Source: Zoogloea sp.
GTDB lineage: Bacteria > Pseudomonadota > Gammaproteobacteria > Burkholderiales > Rhodocyclaceae
NCBI GenBank assembly: GCA_023150125.1
Contig: JAKLLM010000001.1
Coordinates: 1 to 39,140, forward strand
Direction of reading: 5' to 3'
Length of the DNA: 39,140 bases
Position 1 is the stretch's first letter. Each line of letters starts with the position of its first letter. Below the pieces are notes generated by a model that made no database searches, was not told the origin of the DNA, and worked only from the letters and a program-made list of their open reading frames with translations. This document shows positions 1-11,460 of the stretch, one piece after another. A program made the translations under genes and the position numbers.

Positions 1-522
1 CACGGCGCTGTAGTTGCCGAAGGGGCCGGGGCTGGAGAACGGCCCCATCGGCCGCCCGAACTCGAGCCGCATCAGCGGCCCGCCGAGCAGCTCGGCCTTG
101 GCCAGCAGCGCCACCCCACCGGCGGCCAGCCCCGCGGCGGCGAAGCCCGCCAGCAGGCCCCGGGCCGACAGGCCGCAACGCCGCACCAGCAGATACACCG
201 GGATCGCCCACAGCAGGTGGGCCGGCCGGTCGAAGGCGCGCATGTTCCAGCCGAGCACGGCCATGTTGAGCAGGTAAGCGGCGGGCAACACCGCCGCGGC
301 GAGCATGAAGCGGCGGTCGAGGCGGTCGATGTGGCGCCCGGGCAGCGCCACCGCGAGCAGGCCCAGCAGCATCAGGAGCAGGGCCAGGTTGCGTGCCAGC
401 GCACCGGACAGCATCAGGCCCAGCAGGAAGACCGACAGCAGCCAGGGGAGCGCACGGCCAAGGGTGACGATCAGCCGCCCGGCGCGGGGCGAGCCCGCCA
501 CAGGCCAGGCGTCACCCTTCAT
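1..522 (-). CDS. O-antigen ligase/polymerase-like membrane protein (partial, 3' end outside window)
   Basis: Only the first 174 codons are visible; the frame runs open off the left edge. The ATG lies inside the end of the upstream glycosyltransferase gene (11-nt overlap), which suggests translational coupling. The protein begins with a short basic N-terminus followed by closely spaced hydrophobic stretches (for example LPWLLSVFLLGLMLSGAL, then a Leu-rich segment and another around residues 60-75). This matches the start of a multi-spanning Wzy/WaaL-type inner-membrane protein. The other genes of the operon (heptose kinase, MsbA-type flippase, glycosyltransferase) support a role in lipopolysaccharide or capsule assembly. 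The specific WaaL signature region would lie outside the window, so ligase versus polymerase versus another polytopic glycan protein cannot be settled. Confidence 0.55.
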   Translation of the reverse strand, partial: MKGDAWPVAGSPRAGRLIVTLGRALPWLLSVFLLGLMLSGALARNLALLLMLLGLLAVALPGRHIDRLDRRFMLAAAVLPAAYLLNMAVLGWNMRAFDRPAHLLWAIPVYLLVRRCGLSARGLLAGFAAAGLAAGGVALLAKAELLGGPLMRLEFGRPMGPFSSPGPFGNYSAV

Positions 523-1549
523 TCAGGACGACCCCGGTGCTGCGGAAGGCCTCGCCCATCTGGCGCTTTTCGTCGTCCGACTTGAAGCGCACCCGCCCCC
601 AGCCGAACGCCACCACCCGGGTGCTGGCCGGGCTGGTCTGGCGGGCGAACAGCAGCGCGCTGGAGCGTACCCCGACGACCGCGTCGTAGGGCGTGTTGGC
701 GAGGTGGACTTCGAGAGGCTCGTCGAGGCTGAGGGTCTCGTAGTCGGGCTGCCGGAGCTCCTGGTCGGGGTCTTTCGGGTGGCCCTTGTAGATGATCCGC
801 CGGATGCCGAGGGCCGCCAGCCAGGCGCGGATCTCGTCGCTCACGGCGTCGCGGTCGGCGGGCTTCATGAGGCCGGCGCCGACCAGCGGCTGGCCGATGA
901 CGAGGGCCGTGCGCTCGGCCGGCGCCCCCGCCGCCGTGCCGGCCCGCGGGGTGACCAGCGGCGGCAGCACGACGACCTTGCCGGCCGGGTATTCGTGGGG
1001 CAGGCCGGCGATCACGTAGATGCGGTCGCAGAAGGGCGCGTCGGAGCCGATACGGTCGCCGCCGAAGCACCAGTAGTCGAGCTCCGGCGCCACCAGCCGA
1101 CGCAGCTTGCGGGCGTACTGGGCGAGGCGCTTGCCGGCCGGCAGCGGGTAGCGGCGGATGCTGATGATGCCGTCGGGCAGGATCCGGGCCTGCATCTGGC
1201 GGGCGCCGCAGGCCTTGGGCAACGCGCGCAGGAAGTAGTTGATGGCCTCGGTGTCGAACACCGCGCTGTGGATCACCAGCTCGTCGCAGCGGCCCACCAG
1301 CCCGGCCACCCGCCGGATGTTGTCGCGCAGCCGGCGGTGGCGGCCGAAGGGGCCGGGCAGCGGCTCCCAGCGCGGCCACGGCATGTAGCGGGCGGCGTCC
1401 CAGTCGGCCTCGCGGACGATGGGCGTGACGCCCGGCTTGTACCACACCAGCACCTGGCGGGCGCCGGCCTCGAAGTTCTCGGCGATGCGCCGCGCCGCGA
1501 GGTATTGCAGCGGCGAGGCGACAAAATAAACGGCAACCCGCGCGCCCAT
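512..1549 (-). CDS. Polysialyltransferase-like glycosyltransferase (GT38/GT52-type)
   Basis: The 345-residue soluble protein opens with a beta strand and SPLQYLAA loop (AVYFVASPLQYLAA), typical of bacterial sialyltransferase-like GT-B enzymes. It carries an acidic-residue-plus-Gly motif (ILPDGIIS, about residue 145) and a later HP motif (YKGHPKD, about residue 258). These correspond to the two hallmark motifs of the polysialyltransferase family (PF07388 and its GT52 relatives). A late VGVRSSALLFA segment resembles the conserved Ser-rich donor-binding loop. The family transfers sialic acid or a similar nonulosonic acid from a CMP-sugar to a surface glycan; the donor and acceptor here are unknown, and no CMP-sialate synthesis genes are in the window. 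The gene starts 3 nt after the msbA stop codon, so it is clearly in the same operon. The family call rests on motifs and is moderate. Confidence 0.55.
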   Translation of the reverse strand: MGARVAVYFVASPLQYLAARRIAENFEAGARQVLVWYKPGVTPIVREADWDAARYMPWPRWEPLPGPFGRHRRLRDNIRRVAGLVGRCDELVIHSAVFDTEAINYFLRALPKACGARQMQARILPDGIISIRRYPLPAGKRLAQYARKLRRLVAPELDYWCFGGDRIGSDAPFCDRIYVIAGLPHEYPAGKVVVLPPLVTPRAGTAAGAPAERTALVIGQPLVGAGLMKPADRDAVSDEIRAWLAALGIRRIIYKGHPKDPDQELRQPDYETLSLDEPLEVHLANTPYDAVVGVRSSALLFARQTSPASTRVVAFGWGRVRFKSDDEKRQMGEAFRSTGVVLNEG

Positions 1550-1552
1550 CGC

Positions 1553-3300
<1,748 letters not shown>

Positions 3301-3304
<4 letters not shown>

Positions 3305-3969
3305 TCCCGGTGCAGCACCTTGTCGACGATCAGGCTGGCCCAGCCCTCCTCGCGGAAGCGGTTGTGGAGCTCGAGCCGGTTGTATTCGGTGTCGACCCAT
3401 TCGAGGAAGCCGATGGGCGACTGGGCGTTGCGGGCCACGTAGGTGGCGAAGAAGAAGTCCAGCACGCCGGTCTTGGCGCTCTTGAAGTGGCCGTACACCC
3501 AGTCGAGCTCGGCCATCGCGTCCTCGACCCGGTGGCCCAGGTGCAGGATGCGGTACAGCGCCGCGCCCAGGCCGGCCCGGTCGGCGCCGGACTTGCAGTG
3601 CAGCAGCGCGGGGTATTCGATGCGCTTGAACAGCTCGTCCATGGCGTGCACCTCCTCGATCTCGGGCGGGGTGCGCGAGTACAGCTTGACGTCGTGGAGC
3701 GCGATGCCCAGCTTCTCGCAGGCCTCGCGCTCGAGGGCGTAGGAGCCGTAGCCGTGGGCGCCGCGCAGATTGACGATGGTCTTGAGGCCGAACTTCTGCT
3801 GATACTTGCGGATCTGCGCCGGGCTGGGCTGGCTGGAGCGGTACATGCCGCCGCCGAGATCGTAGAAGTTGTTGTACACCGCGCGGATCGCGCCGTGGTC
3901 GACGAGGTGCATGTCGAGCCAGGCGATGATGCGGCCGCCGGTGGTGGATATGTCCTTGACGTCGCTCAT
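3301..3969 (-). CDS. Dual-specificity/tyrosine phosphatase-like protein
   Basis: The 222-residue protein contains a complete CX5R phosphatase loop, HCKSGADRAG, with catalytic Cys125 and Arg131. Around residue 42 it has the MYRSSQP element and around residue 64 TIVNLRG, both typical of the atypical dual-specificity phosphatase fold. An Asp-containing loop (about residue 93) may supply the general acid. There is no signal peptide, so it is expected in the cytoplasm or at the membrane face. The gene overlaps both neighbours by 4 nt (ATGA on each side), placing it firmly between the heptose kinase and msbA in one operon. By context it may dephosphorylate a sugar or lipid intermediate, or a tyrosine kinase controlling glycan export. 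The substrate is not deducible. The phosphatase fold is secure; the role is inference. Confidence 0.8.
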
Positions 3970-5288
3970 CGCACCCCCTCGCCAGGCAGCAGCGCCGACT
4001 TGAGCCCGGCGGGCAGGCTGGCGGCGGTGGCCGCGTCGCAGCCGAGGGCGTCGGGGCGCAGCTGCAGGAGCAGCGTGGCGCAGCCTATCGGGTCGGCCTG
4101 CACCACCCAGTCCACCGGGCGCAGCGCGGCGAGCACCGCGGCGCTGCCCGCGTCTGTGGCGGCGGGCTCGATCACCAGCACGCGCCCGGCCGCCTGCCGG
4201 GCGGCTTCGAGGCGCGCCAGCAGGGCCGCGTCGGGCTGGCCGAGGGGGCCCAGCAGCACCGCGATGCGCTCGCCCTCGGCGCGGGCACGCTGGCAGGCCG
4301 CCAGCGCCGCGTCCACATCGAGCAGGCCGTGGGCGATGGGCGCGTGGGTGGCCATCGCCTCGCGGATCTCGTCGAGGCTGGCGGTGGCGGTGCCGAGCTT
4401 GCCGACCACCACGCCGGCTGCCAGGTTGGCCAGCAGGGTTGCGTCGCGCAGAGAAAGCCCCGCGGCGATGCCGCAGCCGAGGGCCGCCGAGACGGTGTCG
4501 CCGGCGCCGGTGACGTCATAGACCTCGAGCGCGCGGGTGGGCTGGTGGTGGGCCGGCTGGCCCCGTTGCAGCAGGGTCACGCCCTGCTCGCTGCGGGTGA
4601 CCAGCAGGGCTTCCAGGCCGAGCTCGGTGCACAGGGCTTCGCCCCTGGCGACCAGCGTCGCCTCGTCGGGGCAGGGGCCGACCACCGCCTCGAACTCGGA
4701 CAGATTGGGCTTGACGATGGTGGCGCCCCGGTAGCGGGTGAAATCGGTGCCCTTCGGGTCGACCACCACCGGGATGCCGCGGGCCCTTGCCGCCGCGATC
4801 AGGGCCGGCACGTCAGCCAGGGTGCCCTTGGCGTAGTCGGACAGCACCAGCACGTCCACCCCGTCGAGCCCGGCCTCGAGGGCGGCGAGCACCCGCTCGG
4901 CGTGGAGGGCGGCGAAGCGCTCCTCGAAGTCGAGGCGGATCAGCTGCTGGTGGCGCGAGATGACCCGCAGCTTGGTGATGGTGGGCGCGTCCTGCACGCG
5001 CTCGAAGGCGCAGTCGACGCCCCGCGCGGCGAGGTTTTCCTCGAGCAGGCGCCCGGCCTCGTCGTCACCGACCAGGCCGATCACCCGTGCCCGGGCGCCG
5101 AGCGAAGCGACGTTGAGGGCCACGTTGCCGGCGCCACCGGCGCGCAGCTCGTCGCTCCTGACCTGCACCACCGGCACCGGCGCCTCCGGCGAGATGCGCG
5201 CGGTGGCGCCGTGCCAGTAGCGGTCGAGCATCACGTCACCACAGACGAGCACGCGGAAGGCGGAGAAATCCGGCAGGGAAAGGTGCAT
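3966..5288 (-). CDS. hldA: HldE-type D-glycero-D-manno-heptose 7-phosphate kinase with decayed nucleotidyltransferase domain
   Basis: Residues 1 to about 315 form a PfkB-family kinase: GDVMLDRYWHG near the start, the GGAGNVALN sugar-binding loop (about 51) and the catalytic DVTGAGDT (about 257-264), all as in the HldE/RfaE kinase half. It phosphorylates heptose 7-phosphate on the way to the ADP-heptose of LPS core. Residues about 320-440 align in pattern with the HldE adenylyltransferase half (GERIAVLLG, VLAALRPVDWVVQ, LLQLRPDALG). However, the nucleotide-binding GCFD-LHxGH signature is replaced by GPLGQPDAA, so that half should not bind ATP. The protein is therefore predicted to be kinase only and to need a separate HldC. 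The gene is first in a minus-strand operon whose genes overlap by ATGA. A -10-like GATAAT lies at 5335-5340. Confidence 0.85.
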   Translation of the reverse strand: MHLSLPDFSAFRVLVCGDVMLDRYWHGATARISPEAPVPVVQVRSDELRAGGAGNVALNVASLGARARVIGLVGDDEAGRLLEENLAARGVDCAFERVQDAPTITKLRVISRHQQLIRLDFEERFAALHAERVLAALEAGLDGVDVLVLSDYAKGTLADVPALIAAARARGIPVVVDPKGTDFTRYRGATIVKPNLSEFEAVVGPCPDEATLVARGEALCTELGLEALLVTRSEQGVTLLQRGQPAHHQPTRALEVYDVTGAGDTVSAALGCGIAAGLSLRDATLLANLAAGVVVGKLGTATASLDEIREAMATHAPIAHGLLDVDAALAACQRARAEGERIAVLLGPLGQPDAALLARLEAARQAAGRVLVIEPAATDAGSAAVLAALRPVDWVVQADPIGCATLLLQLRPDALGCDAATAASLPAGLKSALLPGEGVR

Positions 5289-5332
5289 GGGCGCGGGGCA
5301 TCCGGGCGGATGCCGAAAAAAGGCGAAGGCCC

Positions 5333-5340
5333 GGATTATC
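5333..5340 (-). promoter_or_regulatory. Putative promoter -10 element of the glycan operon
   Basis: The minus strand reads GATAATCC here, 5 of 6 to the sigma70 -10 consensus. It lies 47 nt upstream of the heptose kinase ATG inside a 105-nt gap after ruvB. No convincing -35 hexamer is visible at 16-18 nt, so this is a weak assignment. The same 8-mer occurs at equivalent positions upstream of two other minus-strand genes in the window. Confidence 0.35.
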
Positions 5341-5393
5341 GCACCAAGGCCGGGCCGTCGCGAGGGGCGGCCCGGGTGGCGGTGCCCGGCGCG

Positions 5394-6448
<1,055 letters not shown>

Positions 6449-6452
<4 letters not shown>

Positions 6453-7516
6453 GCCAGGCCCTCCGTGGAATCCGCCTCGTCGGCAGCGGGTGTGATGGCC
6501 GTCCAGGCCGAGAACAGCGCCTGGCCGAGGGCCAGGAAGGTGGGGCCGAGGAACAGCCCGATGAAACCGAAGGCCAGCACACCGCCGAAGGCGCCCAAGG
6601 CGATCAGCAGGATCGGCAGGCTGGCGGTGCGGCTGATCAGGAAGGGCTTGAGGAAGTTGTCCACCGAACTCACCGCCAGCGCGCCCCACAGCACCATGAA
6701 CACGGCCCAGCCGCTGTCGCCCTGCTGGTACAGCCAGAAGGCCGCCCCGCCCCACAGCAGCGGCGGCCCAACCGGCACCAGCGACAGGAAGAAGGTGCCC
6801 GCCGCCAGCAGCAGCGCGCCCGGCACGCCGGCGATCACGAAGCCCACGAAGGCCACCAGGGCCTGGGCGGCGGCGGTGCCGACGATGCCGATCATCACCG
6901 CCTTGACGGTGTTGCCGGCCAGCTCGAGCAGCTGCCCGCCCAGCTCGCCGCCCAGCCGCGCGGCGGCGGTTTCGAGCTGGGCCGAGATGCGCGCGCCGTC
7001 GCGGTAGATGAAGAACACGATGAACAGCACCAGCGAGATCTGCAGCAGCCCCTGGCCGAGCATGCCGCCCAGCCCCAGCGCAAACTTGCGCGCCGGCTCC
7101 ACGGCCTGCAGGCCCAGCTTGCGCATCTCGTCGTGGCTGCGGGTGAGCTTGCGCACGTAGGCGTCGATGTCGCCGCCGACCACCGGGATCTCCTTCAGCC
7201 AGGCCGGCGGGCGCCCGTCGGAGGCTTCGATGGCGGCGCGGATCACCTCGACGAGGTTCATCACCGCGTCGGTCAGCGAGGCCGCCAGCCCGGCCATCGG
7301 CACCAGCAGCAGCGCGGTGAGGAGCAGGGTCATGGAGATCGCGGCCAGGCCGTCGCGCCCGCGCAGGGCGCCGTGCAGCCGGGCATACAGCGGCCAGCTG
7401 GTGATGGCCACGGTGCCGGCAAACAGGATCGCCGCAAAGAACGGGCTGAGCACGTAGGCACAGCCGAGGAGCAGGAGGGCCGTGATGGCCACCTGGGCGG
7501 TACGTCGGGGCGCCAT
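6449..7516 (-). CDS. AI-2E family (PerM/TqsA-like) transporter
   Basis: The 355-residue polytopic protein has hydrophobic pairs near the N-terminus (residues 10-35), a helix pair around 55-80, a large hydrophilic section (about 85-140) and five or so closing helices. This is the usual topology of the PerM/TqsA/YdiK family. Conserved features include the [15 protein letters not shown] stretch and the [10 protein letters not shown] loop typical of the family's C-terminal half. Family members export the quorum signal AI-2 or act as Na+/H+ antiporters; the substrate here is unknown. It is the first gene of a two-gene unit with ruvB (4-nt ATGA overlap). A -10-like GATAAT with a weak -35 lies 30-60 nt upstream. 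Confidence 0.88.
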
Positions 7517-7545
7517 GGGGAATACCTCGGGTTGGGGTGGGACGG

Positions 7546-7575
7546 ATTATCCCCGAATCGCCGCGGCGGTCCTAA
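7546..7575 (-). promoter_or_regulatory. Putative sigma70-type promoter for the AI-2E transporter/ruvB unit
   Basis: Minus strand GATAAT at 7551-7546 with a weak TTAGGA at 7575-7570 and an 18-nt spacer, ending 30 nt before the permease ATG. It lies in the 231-nt divergent region 7517-7747, in which nothing else is recognisable; no clear promoter was found for the plus-strand acyltransferase. Confidence 0.35.
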
Positions 7576-7747
7576 TGACGCGCCCGTCATCGCCTCGGGT
7601 GGCGACCTGCCACAAGGTGAAATTGTGCACGGCACCCCTGCCCTGGCCACGCTGGTGGCGGGCGGGTTTGTTACCCTAGTCGGCCTGTAGACGGCCGGGC
7701 AGGCAGCCCGCGCAGCGTCGCCCGATCTCTCCCGGCCTGGCACCACG

Positions 7748-8941
7748 ATGGCAGACACGCCCACCAACTTCCGCAGCTTCGACCAGCAGGACCACCTGCA
7801 GGTCATCGACGCCCTGCGCGGCTACGCGATCCTCATCGTCATCGCGGTGCACACCCTGGGCCACGTGCCCGACCTGGCATGGCCGGCCAAGCGTGTGCTG
7901 ACGATGGGCTTCTACGGCGTGCAGCTGTTCTTCCTGGCCTCGGCGGTGACGCTGATGATGTCCTGGCACCGCAGCGCCGACCCCTTCGGGCCGCGCAGCC
8001 TGAAGTTCCTGGTGCGGCGCTTCTTCCGGATCGCCCCGCTGTACTGGATGGCGGTGGTCTTCTACTGGTTCGCCTACGAGATCCGGGCCGAAGACTTCAG
8101 CCTGCAGCTGCTGTTCGCCACGCTGTTCTTCTACAACGCCTGGAGCCCCTACCTGATCCCCACGGTGCCGGGCTGGACGCCGGTGCCCGGCGGCTGGAGC
8201 ATCGGCGTCGAGTTCTGCTTCTACTTCACCTTCCCGCTGATCGCGACGCTGGTCACCAGCCTGCGGCGGGCGCTGGGCTTCGTGGCCCTGGCGCTGGGCG
8301 TGATGCTCGCGGCGTCCCACTTCGGCCAGGGCCTGTACCCGGAGATCGGCCCCGAGGAACGCGCCAACTTCCTGTATTTCTGGCCGCCCAACCAGCTGGT
8401 GGTGTTCGCGCTGGGCTTCCTGCTCTATCACCTGGTCAAGGACGAAGCCACCCGACGGCGCATCATCGCATCAAAGATCAGCGCCGACCTGGCCTCGCTC
8501 GCCATGCTCGGCGCGACGCTGGCGGTGGCCCTGTCGCTCGGCCCCAACAAGTTCTTCGACTGGAACCGCGGCCTGCCGCCGACCCACCTGGTGATGAGCC
8601 TGTGCTTCGTGCCGTGGGCCCTGGTGCTGATCCTCAAGCCCTCCGGCCGGGTCATCAACCGCGCCATCACCGGGCTCGGCAAGGTCAGCTTCAGCGCCTA
8701 CGTGCTGCACTTCGCGGTGCTCAAATACACCGGCCAGCTGCTTCACCGGCTGTGGCCGGTGGCCAAGACGGGCGTGTATTCGATCGCCTTCGAAGCGGTG
8801 TTCCTGGTGCTGGCCCTGGTGCTGATCCGCGCCATCGGCGAAGCCAGCTACCGCCTGATCGAGCAACCCTTCATCGATCTGGGCAAAGGGCTGCTGGGGC
8901 GGCTGAACCGGCCGGCGACGGTCGCCAAGGCGGGGCGATAA
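7748..8941 (+). CDS. Acyltransferase 3 (OafA/NodX-type) membrane protein
   Basis: The 397-residue integral membrane protein has the acyltransferase-3 hallmarks: DALRGYAILIVIAVHT near residue 20 with the proposed catalytic His in the first helix, the RFFRIAPLYW loop (about 94) and GGWSIGVEF (about 154). About ten hydrophobic segments follow, ending with a basic tail. The family moves acyl groups (often acetyl) across the inner membrane onto O-antigen, capsule or other surface sugars. The gene stands alone, diverging from the AI-2E permease and converging on the hotdog-fold gene with a 10-nt gap. Given the glycan genes at both ends of this region, O-acetylation of a surface polysaccharide is the likeliest role; this is inference. 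Confidence 0.88.
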   Translation: MADTPTNFRSFDQQDHLQVIDALRGYAILIVIAVHTLGHVPDLAWPAKRVLTMGFYGVQLFFLASAVTLMMSWHRSADPFGPRSLKFLVRRFFRIAPLYWMAVVFYWFAYEIRAEDFSLQLLFATLFFYNAWSPYLIPTVPGWTPVPGGWSIGVEFCFYFTFPLIATLVTSLRRALGFVALALGVMLAASHFGQGLYPEIGPEERANFLYFWPPNQLVVFALGFLLYHLVKDEATRRRIIASKISADLASLAMLGATLAVALSLGPNKFFDWNRGLPPTHLVMSLCFVPWALVLILKPSGRVINRAITGLGKVSFSAYVLHFAVLKYTGQLLHRLWPVAKTGVYSIAFEAVFLVLALVLIRAIGEASYRLIEQPFIDLGKGLLGRLNRPATVAKAGR

Positions 8942-8962
8942 GCGCGGGGCCTCAGCGCCCCG
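8931..8962. terminator. Possible bidirectional hairpin between convergent genes
   Basis: Arms CGGGGCG (8931-8937) and CGCCCCG (8956-8962) can pair across both stop codons; an alternative 6-bp stem uses 8945-8950 and 8957-8962. There is no T-run on either strand, so efficient intrinsic termination is doubtful. Confidence 0.25.
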
Positions 8963-9443
8963 GCTTGCGCCTCACGTACAGCGTCTTCTCCACCGTCGCC
9001 ACCACCTCGCCCTTGCGGTTGGTCACGTCAACGGCAAACACCGGCTCGTGCTTGTCGCCGCCGGCGGTGGCGTGGCGGATGGCTTCAACCTGCTCGGGGG
9101 TGATGCGGAAGATCGCCCGCACGGTGCCGCGGCCGGGCAGCTTGTAGTCGATGCTGGAGGCCTTGTCCCACACCACGTAGTCGCGCCCCAGGCGGTGCAT
9201 CACCAGCAGCGCGAAGAAGGGGTCGGTCATCGCGAACAGCGAGCCGCCGAAGTGGGTGCCCATGTAGTTGCGGTTGAGCAGGCCCAGGCGCATCCGCACG
9301 CGGGCTTCCAGGTAGTCGGGAGCGAGGTGCTCGACGTGGATGCCGGCGCCGATGAAGGGCGGCCACAGGTTCATCAGCAGGCGCAGGGTGCCGGCGCTGA
9401 CCTTCACGTTGCGCATGAAACCCTGCTTGAGCTTGGTGCTCAC
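8952..9443 (-). CDS. DUF4442 hotdog-fold protein (thioesterase-like)
   Basis: The 163-residue protein has a hotdog-fold pattern: the long helix segment [22 protein letters not shown] (about 55-75) followed by strands [19 protein letters not shown] and [23 protein letters not shown]. This matches DUF4442/YiiD-C-terminal-like thioesterase relatives. The family probably hydrolyses or binds acyl-CoA, but no member's substrate is firmly transferable here. I chose the GTG at 9443, which overlaps the ruvA stop by 4 nt (GTGA) in the way other genes of this region overlap; an ATG nine codons later (9416) is the alternative. It is the last gene of the prenyltransferase-HAD-GST-ruvA run and ends converging on the acyltransferase. 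Confidence 0.75.
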   Translation of the reverse strand: MSTKLKQGFMRNVKVSAGTLRLLMNLWPPFIGAGIHVEHLAPDYLEARVRMRLGLLNRNYMGTHFGGSLFAMTDPFFALLVMHRLGRDYVVWDKASSIDYKLPGRGTVRAIFRITPEQVEAIRHATAGGDKHEPVFAVDVTNRKGEVVATVEKTLYVRRKPGR

Positions 9444-10030
9444 GCCTTCGAGAGGCCCTTCAGGGCCTGGCGGATGCCGTCCGACACGCCGACCCCCTCG
9501 GGCAGGTTCTTGACCGCGCCGAGGGCTTCCTTCTCGTTGTAGCCCAGCGCCAGCAGTGCATTGACGATGTCGGCCCGGTCGTCGCCGGGCAGGTTGGCGG
9601 TGACGCTGCCGGCCACCGCGGGCAGGGCCTTGGCGAGCTTGTCGCGGAGTTCGAGGAGCAGGCGCTCGGCGGTCTTCTTGCCGATGCCGGGGATCTTCAC
9701 CAGCCGCCCCGACTCCTGCAGCGCGACGGCCTGGGCGAGGTCGTGCACCGACAGCCCGGAGAGCACCGCCAGCGCGGTGCGCGCGCCGATGCCGGCCACC
9801 TTGAGGAGCTGGCGGAAGGCCGCCCGCTCGTCCTCGGTGGCGAAGCCGTATAAAAAGTGCCCGTCCTCGCGCACCGCCATATGGGTGGCGAGGCTGACGT
9901 TCTGGCCGAGGGCCGGCAGGCCGTAGAAGGTGCTCATCGGCACCTCGAGCTCGTAGCCGACGCCGTTCACGTCGACGAGGATCTGCGGCGGGTTCTTTTC
10001 GGCCAGGCGGCCGGTGATGCGTCCGATCAT
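9440..10030 (-). CDS. ruvA: Holliday junction DNA helicase subunit RuvA
   Basis: The 196-residue protein starts with the N-terminal OB-fold ([23 protein letters not shown]). It has the two helix-hairpin-helix motifs ([18 protein letters not shown] and [19 protein letters not shown], about residues 70-130) and the C-terminal RuvB-binding three-helix domain ([16 protein letters not shown]). RuvA tetramers bind Holliday junctions and load RuvB. The gene is separated from ruvB by about 3 kb and a plus-strand gene. No Shine-Dalgarno sequence is visible before the ATG: the 10 nt just upstream are pyrimidine-rich and run straight into a CCCCACTT tandem repeat. It follows the GST gene and overlaps the next gene by GTGA. 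Confidence 0.95.
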   Translation of the reverse strand: MIGRITGRLAEKNPPQILVDVNGVGYELEVPMSTFYGLPALGQNVSLATHMAVREDGHFLYGFATEDERAAFRQLLKVAGIGARTALAVLSGLSVHDLAQAVALQESGRLVKIPGIGKKTAERLLLELRDKLAKALPAVAGSVTANLPGDDRADIVNALLALGYNEKEALGAVKNLPEGVGVSDGIRQALKGLSKA

Positions 10031-10039
10031 GAGGGCGTT

Positions 10040-10125
10040 GGGAAGTGGGAAGTGGGGAAGTGGGAAGTGGGGAAGTGGGAAGTGGGGAAGTGGGGAAGTG
10101 GGGAAGTGGGGAAGTGGGGAAGAGG
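10040..10125. repeat. G-rich tandem repeat (GAAGTGG/GAAGTGGG units), predicted G-quadruplex
   Basis: Ten GAAGT units start at 10042, 10049, 10057, 10064, 10072, 10079, 10087, 10095, 10103 and 10111, followed by a degenerate unit at 10119. Spacing alternates 7, 8, 7, 8, 7, 8 (three 15-bp double units) and then becomes constant at 8. This gives eleven runs of three or four G on the plus strand, every loop being AAGT, which fits the G3+N1-7 quadruplex rule many times over. It fills the whole gap between the GST stop and the ruvA start on the minus strand, so the transcript there is (CCCCACTT)n. Copy-number change would alter the leader length but no reading frame. Confidence 0.95.
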
Positions 10126-10740
10126 CTATTCGAAGCGGGCGGCCATGAAGGCGGGCAAGGCCTCGGCCTGGGCCGACAGGGCGGCGAGGTGGGGGTAGTC
10201 GCTGTCGGCGACGAGGCCCGGCGCGGTGGCATGCACGAAGCGCCAGGCTACCGCCACGGTGACGTCGGCCTGGCTGATCACGTCGCCGCACAGCCAGTCG
10301 CCCTCGGCCGGCACCCGCTTCTCGATCTCGCCGAAGGTGTCGCGGATCTGCCCCTCGACCCGCCGCAGCCAGCCCAGGTCGCGGCTTTCCGGCGGGCGGA
10401 CCTTGGTCTCGTAGACGCGGTGCACGCCCTTCTCGGCGGCCGCCAGCCCGAAGCCGGTAAGCTGCAGGCAGCGCCGCAGCTGGGCCGGATCGGCGGGCCG
10501 CAGGCTGCGCCCGGCCGGCGCGATGTGTTCGAGCCAGTCGATGATGTGGCTGCTGTCCACCAGCAGCTCGCCGTCGTCGAGCACCAGGGTCGGCGCCTTG
10601 GTGAGGGGGTTGATGGCGTGGAACGCGTCGAAATCGCGAAACACCGACAGGCTCTGGTGCTCGAAGGGGATGCCCAGCATCCGCGCGGTGATGACGCTGC
10701 GCCGGACAAAGGGGGAGTCCAGCAGGCCGACGATCTTCAT
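10126..10740 (-). CDS. Glutathione S-transferase family protein
   Basis: The 204-residue protein has the GST N-terminal thioredoxin-fold domain: [14 protein letters not shown] with the active-site Ser/Pro region at the start, [14 protein letters not shown] with the cis-Pro (about 44-57), and DSSHIIDWL (about 62) binding the gamma-glutamyl group. An all-alpha C-terminal domain follows ([18 protein letters not shown] with the capping-box Asp). The family conjugates glutathione to electrophiles or acts in dehalogenation or peroxide removal; the substrate is unknown. It lies 33 nt after the HAD hydrolase gene and is separated from ruvA by the G-rich tandem repeat, which directly abuts its stop codon. 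Confidence 0.9.
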   Translation of the reverse strand: MKIVGLLDSPFVRRSVITARMLGIPFEHQSLSVFRDFDAFHAINPLTKAPTLVLDDGELLVDSSHIIDWLEHIAPAGRSLRPADPAQLRRCLQLTGFGLAAAEKGVHRVYETKVRPPESRDLGWLRRVEGQIRDTFGEIEKRVPAEGDWLCGDVISQADVTVAVAWRFVHATAPGLVADSDYPHLAALSAQAEALPAFMAARFE

Positions 10741-10773
10741 GGTTGCACTCCGTAAGGCTGGGGAATCGGGGTT

Positions 10774-11460
10774 TCAGGCGGCCCGGCCGGCCAGGAAGGC
10801 GGCCAGGTCGTGCAGGCTGCGGGCCAGCGGCACGCCGGCGGCGCGCACGTCGTCGGCGGGGGCGAGCAGGTCGGGCACCATCACCACCCGGGCGCCGGCA
10901 GCCAGGGCGCCGCGCACGCCGGCGTTGGAGTCTTCCAGCACCAGGCAGTTCGCCACCGGCACGCCAAGGCGCTCGGCGGCCTTCAAAAAGATGTCCGGCG
11001 CCGGCTTGCCACGGCTCACCTCGTCGCCGCACACCATGCCGTGCACCCGCTCGATCAAGCCGGCGGCGGCGAGCTTGGGCTCGGCCCGGGAGCGCCGCGT
11101 CGAGGTGGCCACCACGCGGCCCAGGGCCAGGGTGTCGAGCACGTCGAAGAGCTCGGTGACGCCTTGCATCAGCGGGATAGCGCTGCTCGCGATGCGCGCC
11201 TCGTAGATGCGCCCGAAGTGTTCGTAGAGCTGGTCCACCGGAAAATCCTCGCCCAGATGGCGGCGGATCACGTGCTGGCCGTCCTTCGAGTTGAGGCCGA
11301 CCATCGCCAGGCCGAGCTCGGGCGGCCAGGCGATGCCCATCTCGGCGGCCGCCGCCGCGACGGTGGCCAGCGCCACCCGCTCGCTGTCGAGGAGCAGGCC
11401 GTCCATGTCGAAGATGACGCCGTGGATGTCGAGGGCACTGAAGGCCGGTGCAAAACTCAT
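10774..11460 (-). CDS. HAD-superfamily hydrolase (beta-phosphoglucomutase-like subfamily)
   Basis: The 228-residue protein has all HAD motifs: motif [12 protein letters not shown] (nucleophile and acid Asp, about residues 17-27), motif II ATSTRR (about 118), motif III Lys in GKPAPDIF and motif [16 protein letters not shown] (about 170). The helical cap between motifs I and II marks the subfamily that includes beta-phosphoglucomutase, phosphoglycolate phosphatase and YniC/YfbT-type sugar phosphatases. The substrate is not determined. Its ATG overlaps the stop of the prenyltransferase gene by ATGA, so the two are translated together. Confidence 0.9.
   Translation of the reverse strand: MSFAPAFSALDIHGVIFDMDGLLLDSERVALATVAAAAAEMGIAWPPELGLAMVGLNSKDGQHVIRRHLGEDFPVDQLYEHFGRIYEARIASSAIPLMQGVTELFDVLDTLALGRVVATSTRRSRAEPKLAAAGLIERVHGMVCGDEVSRGKPAPDIFLKAAERLGVPVANCLVLEDSNAGVRGALAAGARVVMVPDLLAPADDVRAAGVPLARSLHDLAAFLAGRAA

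Noticed and set aside
8931-8962. Strong bidirectional intrinsic terminator
   Set aside because: Stems are short or have a long loop, and there are no T-runs, so it is listed only as a weak hairpin.
10031-10125. Repeat-encoded PTSPLPTS-type peptide as part of a protein
   Set aside because: Only spurious frames cross it; GST stops exactly at its edge and ruvA starts after it.
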